64,000 nt of DNA from Caldimonas sp046291045 (lineage in GTDB: Bacteria > Pseudomonadota > Gammaproteobacteria > Burkholderiales > Burkholderiaceae_C), in the NCBI RefSeq assembly GCF_046291045.1, contig NZ_JBKBSL010000003.1, positions 62,001 to 126,000 of the forward strand, in the 5' to 3' direction. Shown here one piece after another: positions 8,995 through 17,731 of the stretch. A program made the position numbers and the translations under genes. Under the pieces are notes generated by a model. The model worked only from the letters and a program-made list of their open reading frames with translations. It was not told where the DNA came from and searched no databases. Numbering within the stretch: position 1 is the first letter of the stretch; the number at the start of each line of letters is the position of its first letter.

Positions 8995-9420
8995 ATGGCC
9001 AATTCCGCTGTCACCACCGCGTCGCCCAGCTACACCATCAGCGAGCTGGCGCGCGAGTTCGACCTGACCACCCGGGCCATCCGCTTCTACGAGGACTGCG
9101 GCCTGCTCAGCCCCGAGCGCAGCGGCCCCAACGGCCGCAACCGCGTCTACACCGCGCGCGACCGCACGCGCCTGAAGCTCACGCTGCGCGGCAAGCGGCT
9201 GGGACTCAGTCTGGCCGAGATCAAGGAGCTGGTGGACATGTACGAGTCGCCCCGCGACACCGTGCCTCAGTTGAAGAAGTTCCTGGTCGTGCTGGCGGCG
9301 CATCGCGAGCAGCTCGAGCAGCAGCTCGCCGACCTGCAGGTGACCCTGGAGGAAGTGAGCAGCCACGAACGCGAGGCGCGGCGCCTGCTGGGCGAGTTCG
9401 AGCGCAAGAAGCGCGCCTGA
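8995..9420 (+). CDS. liuR: MerR-family transcriptional regulator of leucine/isovalerate catabolism (LiuR)
   Basis: The 141-residue protein has an N-terminal MerR winged helix (YTISELAREFDLTTRAIRFYEDCGLL, about residues 12-37; wing RSGPNGRNRVYT) and a C-terminal coiled coil (about 97-138) for dimerisation. It lacks the cysteines of metal-sensing MerR proteins. LiuR in proteobacteria controls the isovaleryl-CoA pathway, and the neighbouring liuA and liuBCD genes plus three similar palindromes support that assignment. The ATG is only five bases from a -10-like hexamer, so the mRNA may be leaderless. Confidence 0.9.
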   Translation: MANSAVTTASPSYTISELAREFDLTTRAIRFYEDCGLLSPERSGPNGRNRVYTARDRTRLKLTLRGKRLGLSLAEIKELVDMYESPRDTVPQLKKFLVVLAAHREQLEQQLADLQVTLEEVSSHEREARRLLGEFERKKRA

Positions 9421-9457
9421 GCTTGGCGTCCGCGCAACCGCTATCTGCGCAAGTCCG

Positions 9458-9483
9458 AATTGACGTTTACGTCAACGTCAATT
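9458..9483. promoter_or_regulatory. LiuR operator/promoter upstream of the thioesterase-liuA operon
   Basis: Perfect 10-bp inverted repeat: AATTGACGTT, six-base spacer TACGTC, then AACGTCAATT. It contains a -35-like TTGACG (9460-9465), with a weak -10 candidate TAGGCT at 9483-9488 spaced by 17 bp. This fits the MerR mode of binding between the -35 and -10 elements. Confidence 0.8.
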
Positions 9484-9522
9484 AGGCTGCGGGTTTCGTC
9501 GCTTGCGGTCCAGGAGTCGCAC

Positions 9523-9987
9523 ATGCCCAGTCCCGCCGAACCGGCCCCGGCCGATCCGGACTTCGCCGCCCGCGTGCGCGCCTCCTTTGCGCGCCAGGCG
9601 GTGATGGCCACCCTGGGTATTGCGCTCGAAGAGGTGCAGGCCGGGCGGGTGGTGCTGACGATGCGGCACCGTGACGACCTGACCCAGCAGCACGGCTTTC
9701 TGCATGCCGGGGTGGTGTCCACCGCGCTGGACTCGGCTTGTGGCTATGCCGCGTTTTCCCTGATGCCGCCGGAGGCGGCGGTGCTGACCATCGAGTTCAA
9801 GGTGAACCTGCTCGCGCCGGCGCGAGGGCCTGGATTCCGCATCGTGGCCGAGGTCACCAAGGCCGGGCGCACCATCTCGGTCGTCGATGGCCGGGCCCTG
9901 GAGGCCGGACCGGACGGCGAGCGCCTGGTGGCCACGATGACGGCCACGATCATGACCGTGCTTGGCCGCGACGGCGTGCGGCACTGA
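9523..9987 (+). CDS. PaaI-type hotdog-fold thioesterase
   Basis: Small acyl-CoA thioesterase-like protein of 154 residues with the hotdog motif QQHGFLHAGVVSTALDSACGYAA and the second half NLLAPARG...GRTISVVDGRAL. Such enzymes hydrolyse aryl- or acyl-CoA to release CoA. I chose ATG 9523, preceded by CAGGAG at 9511; the frame extends upstream into the operator and would start there with TTG. It sits between the LiuR operator and liuA (48-bp gap) and is probably cotranscribed with it. Its role in leucine catabolism could be clearing stalled CoA esters (inference). Confidence 0.9.
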   Translation: MPSPAEPAPADPDFAARVRASFARQAVMATLGIALEEVQAGRVVLTMRHRDDLTQQHGFLHAGVVSTALDSACGYAAFSLMPPEAAVLTIEFKVNLLAPARGPGFRIVAEVTKAGRTISVVDGRALEAGPDGERLVATMTATIMTVLGRDGVRH

Positions 9988-10035
9988 GACGCAGCGGCGA
10001 TCCGTTTCTTGTTGTGCAGACGAAGGACCATGACC

Positions 10036-11214
10036 ATGCAACTGCCCGGACTCAACTTCCAGCTCGGCGAGGACATCGACGCGCTGCGCGACTCGGTACG
10101 CGCCTTCGCCGAGGCCGAGATCGCCCCGCGGGCGGCCGAGATCGATGCCACCGACCAGTTCCCGATGGACCTGTGGCGCAAGATGGGCGAGCTCGGTGTG
10201 CTGGGCATCACCGTGCCCGAGGAATACGGCGGAGCCAACATGGGCTACCTGGCCCACATGGTGGCCATGGAGGAGATCAGCCGCGCCAGCGCCTCGGTGG
10301 GCCTGTCCTATGGCGCCCACTCCAACCTGTGCGTGAACCAGATCCGGCGCAACGGCACCGAGGCACAGAAGCGCAAGTATCTGCCCAAGCTGATCAGCGG
10401 CGAGCATGTGGGTGCGCTGGCGATGAGCGAGCCCGGTGCGGGCTCGGACGTGGTCTCGATGAAGCTGCGCGCGCAGGACAAGGGCGGCTACTACGTGCTC
10501 AACGGCAGCAAGATGTGGATCACCAACGGCCCCGATGCCGACACCTTGGTGGTTTACGCCAAGACCGAGCCCGAATTGGGCGCGCGCGGCATCACGGCCT
10601 TCCTCGTGGAGAAGGGCATGAAGGGCTTCTCGGTGGCGCAGAAGCTCGACAAGCTGGGCATGCGCGGCTCGCACACCGGTGAGCTGGTCTTCCGCGACGT
10701 GGAGGTGCCGGCCGAGAACGTCCTGGGAGCGGTCAACGGCGGCGCCAAGGTGCTGATGAGTGGCCTGGACTACGAGCGTGCCGTGCTGGCCGCCGGTCCC
10801 ATCGGCATCATGCAGGCGGTGATGGACAACGTGGTGCCCTACATCCACGACCGCAAGCAGTTCGGCCAGAGCATCGGCGAGTTCCAGCTCATCCAGGGCA
10901 AGGTGGCCGATATGTACACCGTGCTGCAGGCTGCGCGCGCCTTCTGCTACACCGTGGGCAAGAACCTCGACATGCTGGGCAGCGAGCATGTGCGCCAAGT
11001 GCGCAAGGACTGCGCGAGCGTCATCCTCTGGTGCGCTGAAAAGGCCACCTGGATGGCCGGGGAGGGCATCCAGATCTTTGGCGGCAACGGCTACATCAAC
11101 GAGTACCCGCTGGGCCGGCTGTGGCGAGATGCCAAGCTCTACGAGATCGGCGCTGGTACCTCGGAGATCCGCCGCATGCTCATCGGGCGGGAGCTGTTTG
11201 CCGAGACGATGTGA
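10036..11214 (+). CDS. liuA: Isovaleryl-CoA dehydrogenase
   Basis: FAD enzyme oxidising isovaleryl-CoA to 3-methylcrotonyl-CoA. Acyl-CoA dehydrogenase signatures are present (ALAMSEPGAGSDVVSMK, KMWITNGPDADT, QFGQSIGEFQ). The diagnostic catalytic Glu lies in LDYERAVLAAGP (about Glu247), while the C-terminal site reads IGAGTSE where short- and medium-chain enzymes have YEGTS. That relocation of the base identifies isovaleryl-CoA dehydrogenase. ATG 10036 is favoured over ATG 10030 because AAGGA at 10023 is then eight bases away. It follows the thioesterase gene in the LiuR-controlled unit. Confidence 0.95.
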   Translation: MQLPGLNFQLGEDIDALRDSVRAFAEAEIAPRAAEIDATDQFPMDLWRKMGELGVLGITVPEEYGGANMGYLAHMVAMEEISRASASVGLSYGAHSNLCVNQIRRNGTEAQKRKYLPKLISGEHVGALAMSEPGAGSDVVSMKLRAQDKGGYYVLNGSKMWITNGPDADTLVVYAKTEPELGARGITAFLVEKGMKGFSVAQKLDKLGMRGSHTGELVFRDVEVPAENVLGAVNGGAKVLMSGLDYERAVLAAGPIGIMQAVMDNVVPYIHDRKQFGQSIGEFQLIQGKVADMYTVLQAARAFCYTVGKNLDMLGSEHVRQVRKDCASVILWCAEKATWMAGEGIQIFGGNGYINEYPLGRLWRDAKLYEIGAGTSEIRRMLIGRELFAETM

Positions 11215-11357
11215 GCATGGCAGTGGGCTTTGCGCCCGGCTGCGCCTACACTGCGCACTGGGATACTGCACTGCACCATCATGTCGATCCAGCAGATCAA
11301 GTCGGTCCACAGCCGCCGCCGTGGCGTTCACAGGCCTTAACCGGCGCGGAGGGCACG

Positions 11358-13163
11358 ATGTTTCCCCAAAAGCTCACCGATCCGCGCGCCTTCGACATTG
11401 CCGCGGCCCTGCTGGAGGGCTTCAATCGGCACTATCGGCTGTTCCGCCAGACCAGCATCGAGGCCAAGCGGCGCTTCGAGATGGCCGATTGGCACGGACA
11501 GCAGCGCGCCCAGCGGGAGCGCATCGAGTTCTACGACAAGCGCGTGGATGAGGCGGTGGAGCGGCTGCAGAGCCAGTTCCGGGCCCATCAGCTGCCCATG
11601 GACGTGTGGCACCAGGTCAAGCTGCATTACATCGGATTGCTGACCAACCACCTGCAGCCCGAGCTGGCCGAGACCTTCTTCAACTCGGTGACGACCAAGA
11701 TCCTGCACCGCAGCTACTTCCATAACGATTTCATCTTCGTGCGTCCGGCGATCTCGACGGAGTACCTCGAGAACGACGAGCCTGGCTCTCAACCGACCTA
11801 TCGCGCCTATTACCCGACACGTGAGACCCTGCGCGAGACTTTGCTGAGGGTGGTGACCAACTTCCAGCTCGCGGTGGAGTTCGAGGATCTGGGGCGCGAC
11901 GTGGACTTCGTGTTGCAGGCCATGCGCAAGGAGTTCGGGGAGGTGCGGCTGCGCACCAATTTCCAGCTCCAGGTGCTGTCGTCCCTGTTCTTCCGCAACA
12001 AGGGGGCCTACATCGTTGGCAAGATCGTCAACGGTTTCCGCGAGATCCCGTTCGCGCTGCCGATCCTGCATACCTCCCGGCGCCAACTCGTCATCGATGC
12101 GGCCCTGTTTGGCGAGGACGACCTGCAGATGCTCTTCAGCTTTGCGCGGGCCTACTTCATGGTGGATATGGAGATCCCGGCGGCTTATGTGCAGTTCCTG
12201 CGCTCACTGATGCCGCGCAAGCCGCGGTCGGAGATCTACAACGCACTGGGCCTGCACAAGCAGGGCAAGAATCTCTTTTACCGCGATTTCCTCTACCACC
12301 TGAAGCACTCCAGCGACCGCTTCCGCATTGCGCCAGGCATCAAGGGCATGGTCATGCTGGTCTTCGACCTGCCGTCCTTCCCCTATGTGTTCAAGGTCAT
12401 CAAGGATTTCTATCCGCCTCAGAAGGACACTTCGCGCGAGCTGATCCAGCGCAAGTACCTGCTGGTCAAGACGCACGACCGTGTCGGGCGGATGGCCGAC
12501 ACGCTGGAGTACTCGAACGTGGCCTTCCCCCGTGCACGCTTCGAGGACGAACTGGTGGCTGAACTCAAGCACTTCTGCGGCAGCCTCATCGAGGAGGACG
12601 GCGACGACCTCGTCATCCGGCACCTGTACATCGAGCGGCGAATGATCCCGCTCAACATCTACCTGCAGGAAGCCTCGCCCGAGCAGATCACCCACGCCGT
12701 GATCGAGTACGGCAATGCCATCAAGGATCTGGTGGCGGCCAACATCTTTCCAGGGGACATGCTCTGGAAGAACTTCGGCGTGACGCGCCACGGCAAGGTG
12801 GTGTTCTACGACTACGACGAGATCGAATACCTCACCGACTGCAACTTCCGCAAGGTGCCGCAGCCGCGCACCGAGGAAGAGGAGCTGTCAGGCGAGGTGT
12901 GGTACAGCGTCGGCCCGAAGGACGTCTTCCCGGAAACCTTCGGGCCCTTCCTGCTGGGCAATGCGGCCGTGCGCGAGGTGTTCATGCGCCATCACGCCGA
13001 CCTGCTCGACCCAGCCTACTGGCAGGCGCACAAGGAGCGCATCCTCGCCGGCCATGTCCATGACGTATTTCCTTACGACGCCCACAAGCGTTTCCCGCGG
13101 CTGCGTCAGGTGCAGCCTTCCCATCCCCCCCAGGCGGCGGGCCATCCTGCGATGGCGTCCTGA
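11358..13163 (+). CDS. aceK: Isocitrate dehydrogenase kinase/phosphatase
   Basis: AceK reversibly phosphorylates isocitrate dehydrogenase and so sets the split between the TCA cycle and the glyoxylate shunt. The 601-residue protein shows family blocks including APGIKGMVMLVFDLPSFPYVFK (ATP-binding region, shown here in part as KGMVMLVFDLP), FPGDMLWKNFGVTRHGKVVF (kinase-like catalytic loop, key residues GDMLWKN) and FYDYDEIEYL. The start is ATG 11358 after GGAGGGC; upstream in-frame starts lie inside liuA. A 143-bp gap separates it from liuA. Its place amid leucine-degradation genes fits a role in handling the acetyl-CoA they produce. Confidence 0.96.
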   Translation: MFPQKLTDPRAFDIAAALLEGFNRHYRLFRQTSIEAKRRFEMADWHGQQRAQRERIEFYDKRVDEAVERLQSQFRAHQLPMDVWHQVKLHYIGLLTNHLQPELAETFFNSVTTKILHRSYFHNDFIFVRPAISTEYLENDEPGSQPTYRAYYPTRETLRETLLRVVTNFQLAVEFEDLGRDVDFVLQAMRKEFGEVRLRTNFQLQVLSSLFFRNKGAYIVGKIVNGFREIPFALPILHTSRRQLVIDAALFGEDDLQMLFSFARAYFMVDMEIPAAYVQFLRSLMPRKPRSEIYNALGLHKQGKNLFYRDFLYHLKHSSDRFRIAPGIKGMVMLVFDLPSFPYVFKVIKDFYPPQKDTSRELIQRKYLLVKTHDRVGRMADTLEYSNVAFPRARFEDELVAELKHFCGSLIEEDGDDLVIRHLYIERRMIPLNIYLQEASPEQITHAVIEYGNAIKDLVAANIFPGDMLWKNFGVTRHGKVVFYDYDEIEYLTDCNFRKVPQPRTEEEELSGEVWYSVGPKDVFPETFGPFLLGNAAVREVFMRHHADLLDPAYWQAHKERILAGHVHDVFPYDAHKRFPRLRQVQPSHPPQAAGHPAMAS

Positions 13164-13202
13164 CGTCTGGCCCCTGGCCCGTGTTTCCCGAAGGAGAGCA
13201 TC

Positions 13203-14381
13203 ATGTCCGACCCCATCGTCATTGCTTCTGCCGCCCGCACCCCCATTGGGGGCTTGCTGGGTGATTTCGCCGGCCTGCAGGCCTGGGAATTGGGGGCCGT
13301 CGCCATCCGAGCGGCGGTCGAGCGTGCTGGCATCGATGCTGCCGCCGTTGACGAAGTGCTCATGGGCAATTGCCTGATGGCCGGCCAGGGCCAGGCCCCG
13401 GCACGCCAGGCGGCCCGCCGCGCCGGCCTGCCCGATTCGGCCGGCGCCGTCACCTTGTCCAAGATGTGCGGCTCTGGCATGCGCGCGATGATGTTTGCGC
13501 ACGACATGCTGGCGGCCGGCAGTGTGGACGTGATGGTCGCCGGTGGGATGGAGAGCATGACCAATGCCCCGCACCTGGCCTTCATCCGCAAGGGGCAGAA
13601 GTACGGCGCCACGGCCTTCTACGACCACATGGCCCTGGACGGCCTGGAGGACGCCTACGAGCGCGGCAAGGCCATGGGCGTGTTTGCCGAGAGCTGTGTG
13701 GCCAAGTATGGCTTCAGTCGCGAGGCCCAGGACCACTACGCCATCACCTCGACCGAGCGGGCCCGCCGCGCCAACGAGGATGGCAGCTTCGACTGGGAGA
13801 TGGCGCCCGTGGCCGTGCCCGGCAAGGGCGGCGAGCTTCACATCACCAAGGATGAGCAGCCCGCCAAGGCCAAGCTCGACAAGATTCCCAGCCTGAAGCC
13901 GGCGTTCAAGAAGGACGGCAGCATCACGGCGGCCACCTCATCGAGCATCTCCGACGGTGCCGCGGCCCTGGTGCTGATGCGCCAGTCGACCGCGGCCAAG
14001 CTGGGTGTGATGCCGTTGGCGCGCGTCGTGGCCCACAGCCTGCACGCCCAGGCGCCCGAATGGTTCACCACCGCCCCGGTGGGTGCCATCGACAAGGTGC
14101 TGAAGAAGGCCGGCTGGGCAGCCAAGGACGTGGACCTGTGGGAGATCAACGAGGCCTTTGCCGCCGTGACCATGGCGGCGATGACCGAGCACAAGCTGCC
14201 TCATGAGAAGGTGAACGTCAACGGCGGGGCCGTGGCCTTGGGCCACCCCATCGGAGCCAGCGGCGCGCGCATCGTCGTGACCCTGCTTGGGGCGCTGCGC
14301 AAGCACGGTCTCAAGAAGGGCGTGGCCTCGCTGTGCATCGGCGGCGGTGAAGCCACGGCCATGGCCGTGGAGCTGCTCTGA
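13203..14381 (+). CDS. Acetyl-CoA C-acetyltransferase (thiolase)
   Basis: 392-residue thiolase that condenses or cleaves acetoacetyl-CoA and related 3-ketoacyl-CoAs. The nucleophile is Cys89 in LSKMCGSGMRA. Other active-site blocks are NEAFAAV, GGAVALGHPIGASGAR (His) and CIGGGEATA (second Cys). A good Shine-Dalgarno (AAGGAGA at 13191) fixes ATG 13203. The next gene follows 11 bp later. The length and motifs fit the AtoB/PhaA group; in this context it would cleave acetoacetyl-CoA derived from leucine or other branched-chain acids. The exact chain preference cannot be read from the sequence. Confidence 0.93.
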   Translation: MSDPIVIASAARTPIGGLLGDFAGLQAWELGAVAIRAAVERAGIDAAAVDEVLMGNCLMAGQGQAPARQAARRAGLPDSAGAVTLSKMCGSGMRAMMFAHDMLAAGSVDVMVAGGMESMTNAPHLAFIRKGQKYGATAFYDHMALDGLEDAYERGKAMGVFAESCVAKYGFSREAQDHYAITSTERARRANEDGSFDWEMAPVAVPGKGGELHITKDEQPAKAKLDKIPSLKPAFKKDGSITAATSSSISDGAAALVLMRQSTAAKLGVMPLARVVAHSLHAQAPEWFTTAPVGAIDKVLKKAGWAAKDVDLWEINEAFAAVTMAAMTEHKLPHEKVNVNGGAVALGHPIGASGARIVVTLLGALRKHGLKKGVASLCIGGGEATAMAVELL

Positions 14382-14392
14382 AGGACTGCGCC

Positions 14393-15061
14393 ATGCAGGT
14401 GCTGGTGATCGGAGCTTCGCGCGGGCTGGGTCTGGAGTTCGCCCGCCAGTATCGGGCGGCCGGCGACCGCGTGGTGGCCACGGCGCGCAGCGACGAGGGA
14501 CTGGCGCGGTTGCGTGCGCTGGGCTGCGAGTCCTGGCCGCTGGATCTGCTGGACGCCGCGAGCGTGGCCGGCCTGGGCTGGCGCCTGGATGGCGAGCGCT
14601 TCGACGCCGTGATCCTCAATGCCGGGATCTACGGCCCGCGCACGCAGGGGCTGGAGACGCCGACCCAGAACGATTTCGATGCGGTGATGCGCACCAACGT
14701 GCTTGGGCCCATGCGCGTGCTGCCCCAGCTCGAGACGGCATTGGCGAGCGGCGCCAAGCTCATGGTGCTGTCGTCGATGATGGGATCGATCGGTCAGCGC
14801 AGTTCGAGCACCGGCTGGCTCTACCGCGCCTCCAAGGCCGCGCTGAATTCGGTGCTGCGCGATGCCGCGCTGGCGCTCGGGCCGCGCGGCATCACCTGCG
14901 TGGCCGTGCATCCGGGCTGGGTGCGCACCGACATGGGCGGGCCCAACGCCAGCCTCGCACCCGAGGACAGCGTGGCCGGCCTTCGCAAGCTGCTCGCGCG
15001 ACTGACGCCCGACGACAATGGGCATTTCCTCCACCACGACGGCACACCCATCGCCTGGTGA
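14393..15061 (+). CDS. Short-chain dehydrogenase/reductase
   Basis: 222-residue NAD(P)-dependent SDR of unknown substrate. It has the nucleotide-binding GASRGLGLEF at the N-terminus, LNAGIYG, a catalytic Ser in VLSSMMGS, and the YxxxK pair in LYRASKAALN, followed by HPGWVRTDMGG. It begins 11 bp after the thiolase stop, and the next gene may overlap or start just downstream, so it is in an operon with acyl-CoA metabolism genes. It is shorter than classical 250-residue SDRs and resembles carbonyl-reductase-like members. Confidence 0.88.
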   Translation: MQVLVIGASRGLGLEFARQYRAAGDRVVATARSDEGLARLRALGCESWPLDLLDAASVAGLGWRLDGERFDAVILNAGIYGPRTQGLETPTQNDFDAVMRTNVLGPMRVLPQLETALASGAKLMVLSSMMGSIGQRSSSTGWLYRASKAALNSVLRDAALALGPRGITCVAVHPGWVRTDMGGPNASLAPEDSVAGLRKLLARLTPDDNGHFLHHDGTPIAW

Positions 15062-15083
15062 GCCGCGCATCCCCATCGACATC

Positions 15084-16214
15084 ATGTTGTTGAGCGAAGA
15101 CCACCGCGCGGTGCAAGACGCCGTGCGCGCCTATGTGCAGGACTGTATCGCCCCCAACGCGGCGCGCTGGGACAAGGAGCATCACTTTCCGGCCGAGGAG
15201 CTCAAGGGCCTGGCCGCGCTGGGCTGCTATGGCGTGGCGGTACCGGCCGAGTACGACGGCGCCGGGCTGGACTACCTCGCCCTGGCCGTGATTCTGGAGG
15301 AGATCGCCGCCGGCGACGGCGGAACGAGCACCGTGGTGAGCGTGAACAACTGCCCGGTGTGCTCCATCCTGATGGCCTACGCCAGCGAGGAGCAGAAGCA
15401 GCGTTTCCTGAAGCCGCTGGCGCGCGGCGACATGCTCGGAGCCTTCTGCCTGACCGAGCCCCATGTGGGCAGCGAAGCCGGCGGCTTGAAGACCACGGCG
15501 GTGCGTGAAGGGGACCACTACGTCCTCAACGGTGTCAAGCAGTTCATCACCAGCGGCAAGCATGGCGATGTAGCCATCGTGATGGCGGTGACCGACAAGG
15601 CCGCGGGCAAGAGGGGCATCAGCGCCTTCGTCGTGCCCACCGACACGCCCGGCTACACCGTGGCGCGCCTGGAAGACAAGATGGGCCAGCACAGCAGCGA
15701 CACCGCGCAGATCCTCTTCGAGAACTGCCGCGTGCCCGTGGCGAATCGGTTGGGCGAGGAGGGTATGGGTCTGAGAATTGCCCTTTCGGGCCTGGAGGGC
15801 GGTCGCATCGGCATCGCGGCGCAGAGCCTGGGTATGGCGCGCGCGGCCTTCGAGGCGGCACTGGCCTACAGCAAGGAGCGCGTGGCCTTCGGGCAGCCCA
15901 TCTTCAACCACCAGGCGGTGCAGTTCCGCCTGGCCGACATGGCCACGCAGATCGAGGTGGCGCGCCAGATGATCCACCATGCGGCAAGCCTGAAGGATGC
16001 GGGCATGCCCTGTCTGAAGGAGGCAGCCATGGCCAAGCTCTTTGCCAGCGAGATGGCCGAGCGGGTGTGCTCCGATGCCATCCAGATCCACGGGGGCTAT
16101 GGCTACGTCAGCGACTTCCCGGTCGAGCGCATCTACCGCGACGTTCGGGTGTGTCAGATCTATGAAGGCACCTCGGATGTGCAGCGCATCCTGATCGGCC
16201 GCGCCCTGGGCTGA
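15084..16214 (+). CDS. Acyl-CoA dehydrogenase
   Basis: 376-residue FAD-dependent acyl-CoA dehydrogenase. Blocks seen are CLTEPHVGSEAGGLK, KQFITSGKHGD, AFGQPIFNHQ and IHGGYGYVSDFPVERIYRD (in part GGYGYVSDFP). The catalytic base is at the usual short/branched-chain site, Glu361 in IYEGTSDVQR, unlike the upstream liuA product. It could act on butyryl-, isobutyryl- or 2-methylbutyryl-CoA; the substrate cannot be settled here. The start is ATG 15084 by similarity of length; there is no strong Shine-Dalgarno and an in-frame ATG at 15018 overlaps the SDR gene. Confidence 0.92.
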   Translation: MLLSEDHRAVQDAVRAYVQDCIAPNAARWDKEHHFPAEELKGLAALGCYGVAVPAEYDGAGLDYLALAVILEEIAAGDGGTSTVVSVNNCPVCSILMAYASEEQKQRFLKPLARGDMLGAFCLTEPHVGSEAGGLKTTAVREGDHYVLNGVKQFITSGKHGDVAIVMAVTDKAAGKRGISAFVVPTDTPGYTVARLEDKMGQHSSDTAQILFENCRVPVANRLGEEGMGLRIALSGLEGGRIGIAAQSLGMARAAFEAALAYSKERVAFGQPIFNHQAVQFRLADMATQIEVARQMIHHAASLKDAGMPCLKEAAMAKLFASEMAERVCSDAIQIHGGYGYVSDFPVERIYRDVRVCQIYEGTSDVQRILIGRALG

Positions 16215-16243
16215 TGGCGGCCCGTGTCTGGCCCTGGGCGGGC

Positions 16244-16271
16244 TTGTCGCGCTGCGGTGTCCGCGCATAAT
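16244..16271 (+). promoter_or_regulatory. Putative sigma-70 promoter of trkA, very short leader
   Basis: -35 TTGTCG (16244-16249), 16-bp spacer and -10 CATAAT (16266-16271). Only eight bases separate the -10 from ATG 16280, so transcription would begin at or next to the start codon. Confidence 0.55.
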
Positions 16272-16279
16272 CGCGGCCC

Positions 16280-17722
16280 ATGAACATCATCATCCTCGGC
16301 GCCGGGCGGGTGGGCGAGAGCGTGGCCGAAAGCCTGGTGTCGGAAAGAAACGACATCACGGTGATCGACACCAACCCGCAGCGCCTGCGCGAGCTACAGG
16401 ACCGTCTGGATCTGCGTGGCGTCGCGGGCAACGGTATCCAGCCCTCGGTGCTGCAGGAGGCCGGCGCACAGGATGCCGACATGATGATCGCCTGTGCGCC
16501 GCTGGACGAGACCAACCTGGTCGCGTGCAAGATCGCCCACGACGTCTTCAACATCCCCACGACGATCGCCCGCCTGCGCTCGCCCGAGTTCCCCGACGGC
16601 TCGCCGCTGATGGACAAGAGCGGCTTTGCGGTGGACCGCGTGATCTGCCCGGAGGCCTCGGTGACGCGCTATGTGCGCCAGCTCATCGCCTACCCCGAGG
16701 CCCTGCAGGTGCTGGAATTCGCGCAGGGGCTGGTCAGCCTGATCGCCGTGCGCGCCGTGGCCGGGGCTCCCCTGGTGCGTCACACCATCTCGGAGTTGCC
16801 CAGCCTGGTGCCTGACGTGGACATGCGCATCGTGTCCATCTACCGGCCCGATCCGGAAGGGCCCGACCAGGCCATCGTCTGCGACGGCGTCACCCGCATC
16901 GAGCCCGGCGACGAGGTCTTCGTGCTGGCGGCCACGCAGCACATCCGCACCGTGCTGGAGGCGCTTCGGCGGCGCGACCGCCCGGTCAAGCGCGTGATGA
17001 TCGCCGGTGGCGGCCGCGTCGGCCTGCGCCTGGCGCGTGAGCTCAAGGGTGAATACCGCGTCAAGATCATCGAGCACGACGCCAAGCGCTGCGAGTACTT
17101 GGCCTCGCAACTGCCAGCCGACACCCTCATCCTCAAGGGCGATTCCACCGACGAGGAACTGCTCGAGGGTGAGAACGTCCACGACATGGACCTTTTCCTC
17201 GGACTGACCAGCGACGACGAGGACAACATCATGGCCTGTCTGCTGGCCAAGCGCATGGGTGCCAAGCGGGTGCTGGCGCTGATCAACCGCAAGGCCTATG
17301 CCGACTTGATGCAGGGCTCCCAGATCGACATCGCGCTGTCGCCGGCCCAGACGGTGATCGGCGAGCTGCTGGCGTATGTGCGCCGTGGCGACGTCGAGGC
17401 CGTGCATTCGCTGCGGCGCGGTGCAGCCGAGGCGCTGGAGGCGGTGGTGCGCGGGGACGCCAAGACTTCCAAGGTCGTGGGGCGGCCGATCGGCGAGCTC
17501 AAGCTGCCGCCGGGAGCGCAGATCGGCGCCATCGTGCGCGGCCTGCCGGAAGACGATGTCGACGAGGAGACGCGCGAGCAGGCGCTGCGCCAGGCGCAGG
17601 TCATCATCGCTCATCACGACACGGTGGTCCAGGCCAACGACCACGTGATCGTCTTCCTGCCGCGCAAGCGCATGGTGCGCGAGGTAGAAAAGCTCCTGCA
17701 GGTCAGTGCCACCTTCTTCTGA
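16280..17722 (+). CDS. trkA: Trk potassium uptake regulatory subunit TrkA
   Basis: Cytoplasmic NAD-binding subunit that gates the TrkH potassium channel. The 480-residue protein holds two RCK units: Rossmann motifs GAGRVGESVAESL near residue 7 and GGGRVGLRLARELKG near residue 239, each followed by a TrkA-C domain (MRIVSIYRP and PPGAQIGAIVRG). trkH follows nine bases after the stop, giving the usual trkAH pair. The pair separates the two blocks of leucine-degradation genes. No Shine-Dalgarno precedes the ATG. Confidence 0.96.
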   Translation: MNIIILGAGRVGESVAESLVSERNDITVIDTNPQRLRELQDRLDLRGVAGNGIQPSVLQEAGAQDADMMIACAPLDETNLVACKIAHDVFNIPTTIARLRSPEFPDGSPLMDKSGFAVDRVICPEASVTRYVRQLIAYPEALQVLEFAQGLVSLIAVRAVAGAPLVRHTISELPSLVPDVDMRIVSIYRPDPEGPDQAIVCDGVTRIEPGDEVFVLAATQHIRTVLEALRRRDRPVKRVMIAGGGRVGLRLARELKGEYRVKIIEHDAKRCEYLASQLPADTLILKGDSTDEELLEGENVHDMDLFLGLTSDDEDNIMACLLAKRMGAKRVLALINRKAYADLMQGSQIDIALSPAQTVIGELLAYVRRGDVEAVHSLRRGAAEALEAVVRGDAKTSKVVGRPIGELKLPPGAQIGAIVRGLPEDDVDEETREQALRQAQVIIAHHDTVVQANDHVIVFLPRKRMVREVEKLLQVSATFF

Positions 17723-17731
17723 TCGAGGCCC

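Noticed and set aside
9478..11331. 617-codon minus-strand open frame across the thioesterase and liuA
   Set aside because: Shadow of coding sequence; would also remove the LiuR operator promoter.
11215..11357. Possible LiuR or other operator upstream of aceK
   Set aside because: No sequence resembling TTGACGTTTACG; only a TACACT hexamer without a matching -35.
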